Assembly: GCA_964400285.1 (NCBI GenBank)
Contig: CAYNTK010000001.1
Coordinates: forward strand, 1 to 64,000
DNA: 64,000 nt
Direction of reading: 5' to 3'
Source: FEN-1279 sp964400285
GTDB taxonomy: Bacteria > Bacteroidota > Ignavibacteria > Tepidaquicellales > Tepidaquicellaceae
The position numbers were made by a program, and so were the translations under genes. Shown here piece after piece: positions 62,590-64,000 of this stretch; within the stretch, counting starts at the first letter, position 1, and every line of letters starts with the position of its first letter. The notes beneath the pieces were generated by a model. That model ran no database searches and was not told the DNA's origin. It worked only from the letters and a program-made list of their open reading frames with translations.

Positions 62590-64000
62590 TTATTTTATTA
62601 AAATCATTTTTTTCGAATCGCTAAATTCATCTGTAATTAATCTATAAAAATAAATTCCACTTACGATATTGCTTCCGTCAAAATTGACTTCATAAATTCC
62701 GGGTTTTTGTTTTTCATTTACCAATGTTGTTACTTCTTTTCCTAAGATATCATAAACTACTAACTTTATAAACTTTATACTTGCTACTTGATATTTAATA
62801 CTTGTTGATGGATTAAACGGATTCGGATAATTTTGAAATAATTTAAATCTTTCAGGTATTATCTGATAATTTCCCTGAATACCTATTGTCCGGCTATATT
62901 TAATTGTTGTAACATCTAAACCTGAAGATGTAGAACTTGACCCTGTAATATATATATTGCCGGTCTCATCTAATTTAATATCATATGCACAATCTGATTG
63001 ATTAGATATACCATTATATCTATTTGACCAAAATGTATTACCCAGAGTATCATAAACAATTGTAAAATAATCGAAGTTTGTTCCACTTCCGTAACTTTGA
63101 CCTGTTATATATGCAAAATTTCTATTATCAATTACTAAGGAATTTGGATAATCCATTTGATTTCCCGGTCCGCCATATGTTCTAATCCAGGCAGTATCTC
63201 CATTAGATTTATATTTGATTGTAATATAATCTCTGTCATTTAAATCATTTTTCGTGATATATCCTGTTACATATAAATTGTTATTTTTATCCGCACAAAT
63301 ATAGGAACCAACATCGTAATTATTTATCTGGTTTCTGAAATAAACTCTGTTCCATATAAGTGAACCGGAGCTATCGTATTTTACTGTAAGTATGCTTTTA
63401 TAATATGTAAATCTATCCATTGTGAATCCGGTAATAACAATATTGTTAAGACTATCAATAGCAATTGAATTTGGCGATTCTCCATTTCCATTATTATAAT
63501 CAAACCTTCTCGACCAGATAACATTTCCTTCCTGTGAATATTTTATAATTCCAATATCCCAGCCTAATCCCATTGTAAAGCTTGTACCGGTCACGTATAT
63601 ATTCCCAATTTTATCAAGTATCATATCCTGACTAATGTCATCAACATCAAAATATGTCCTAACCCATTTTTGATTTCCCGACGTGTCATATTTAATTAAT
63701 AAATAATTGTCTTTATCCTGTAAATTAGTGCAAGCACCAAAAACATAAATATTGTTACCGTAGTGTTTTATTACTCTTCCGTTTTCATTTTTATTAATAC
63801 CTGAATCATATCTCCTAACCCAAATTAAATTCCCCGCAGTATCATATTTTATCGTCAGGCAATCAAAAGCTGTGCCGATTCCAGTGCTTTCTCCTGTTAA
63901 GTAAATATTTCCTGAATAATCCAATACAATATCTCTGACAATGTCAGTACTATTTGCTGTTCCATCATATTCTTTAATCCAAAGTTGTGTACCTGAAGAA
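62590..64000 (-). CDS. SBBP-repeat T9SS cargo protein (5' end beyond the window)
   Basis: The frame is open to the right edge: GTQLWIKEYDG continues upstream of the first possible internal start at 63924. At least seven SBBP-type propeller repeats of about 50 residues are seen (NIYLTG/NIYVTG strands followed by KYDSSGN-LIW). They are followed by a type A sorting domain starting FQNYPNPFNP and ending KKMILIK. The protein would be exported through T9SS and displayed or released. No enzymatic motif was seen. Confidence 0.88.
   Translation of the reverse strand, partial: SSGTQLWIKEYDGTANSTDIVRDIVLDYSGNIYLTGESTGIGTAFDCLTIKYDTAGNLIWVRRYDSGINKNENGRVIKHYGNNIYVFGACTNLQDKDNYLLIKYDTSGNQKWVRTYFDVDDISQDMILDKIGNIYVTGTSFTMGLGWDIGIIKYSQEGNVIWSRRFDYNNGNGESPNSIAIDSLNNIVITGFTMDRFTYYKSILTVKYDSSGSLIWNRVYFRNQINNYDVGSYICADKNNNLYVTGYITKNDLNDRDYITIKYKSNGDTAWIRTYGGPGNQMDYPNSLVIDNRNFAYITGQSYGSGTNFDYFTIVYDTLGNTFWSNRYNGISNQSDCAYDIKLDETGNIYITGSSSTSSGLDVTTIKYSRTIGIQGNYQIIPERFKLFQNYPNPFNPSTSIKYQVASIKFIKLVVYDILGKEVTTLVNEKQKPGIYEVNFDGSNIVSGIYFYRLITDEFSDSKKMILIK

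Overview
The window is AT-rich, gene-dense bacterial chromosome from the Bacteroidota/Chlorobi/Ignavibacteria assemblage. Three secreted proteins end in a type IX secretion (T9SS) sorting domain with the NYPNPFNP signature. There is a PorV/PorQ-like outer-membrane protein and a TonB receptor with a carboxypeptidase-regulatory N-terminus. EF-P has the HRTPGNLRAF loop that I recall from Chlorobi. Several start sites are preceded by a promoter of the form TTG-N20-TAnnTT rather than the strict E. coli consensus, and many genes lack a Shine-Dalgarno sequence. I infer Ignavibacteria or Kapabacteria-like, not a named species.

Layout. Positions 26-55 look like the end of an IS256-type insertion sequence, lying where the upstream part of the S10 operon (rplW and others) would be expected. 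From 160 to 15282 runs a long ribosomal protein operon: rplB-rpsS-rplV-rpsC-rplP-rpmC-rpsQ-rplN-rplX-rplE-rpsN-rpsH-rplF-rplR, [two tRNA-Gln], rpsE-rpmD, [outer-membrane protein gene plus terminator], rplO-secY-map-infA-rpmJ-rpsM-rpsK-rpsD-rpoA-rplQ. The two bracketed interruptions are unusual. Then come engB and a SerA/PdxB-like dehydrogenase. A 13 kb envelope/secretion block (17.4-30.8 kb) holds a T9SS cargo, a TonB receptor, a giant secreted protein, a PorV-like protein and a kelch-containing T9SS cargo.

From 30.9 to 35.4 kb lie a GWxTD protein, a YbbR-like protein, a CPBP protease, pdxJ and lptB. On the minus strand, 39.5-35.4 kb holds a tight three-gene unit: a 1131-residue tubulin-like GTPase-fold protein with a C-terminal SHOCT motif, an FmdB-type zinc ribbon and a second zinc-ribbon protein. 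Upstream of it is a solitary HTH gene driven by a perfect TTGACA-N17-TATAAT promoter, beside a second IS256-type end. This is the most promising under-described region. Next come an enoyl-ACP reductase, accC-accB, efp and gap.

The right part contains tRNA-Gly/Cys as a self-contained transcription unit, a GT-C-like membrane glycosyltransferase, a two-component system, two PLP aminotransferases, a Ste24-type protease, rarA, threonine aldolase, a HepT/MntA toxin-antitoxin pair joined to gyrA, and a GxxExxY (PDDEXK-like) gene. The last is bracketed by a perfect 17-bp inverted repeat next to the 3' end of tRNA-Ala. The window ends inside an SBBP-repeat T9SS cargo gene.

Limits: all calls are from reading the sequence and from family knowledge. 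No database or structure searches were run.
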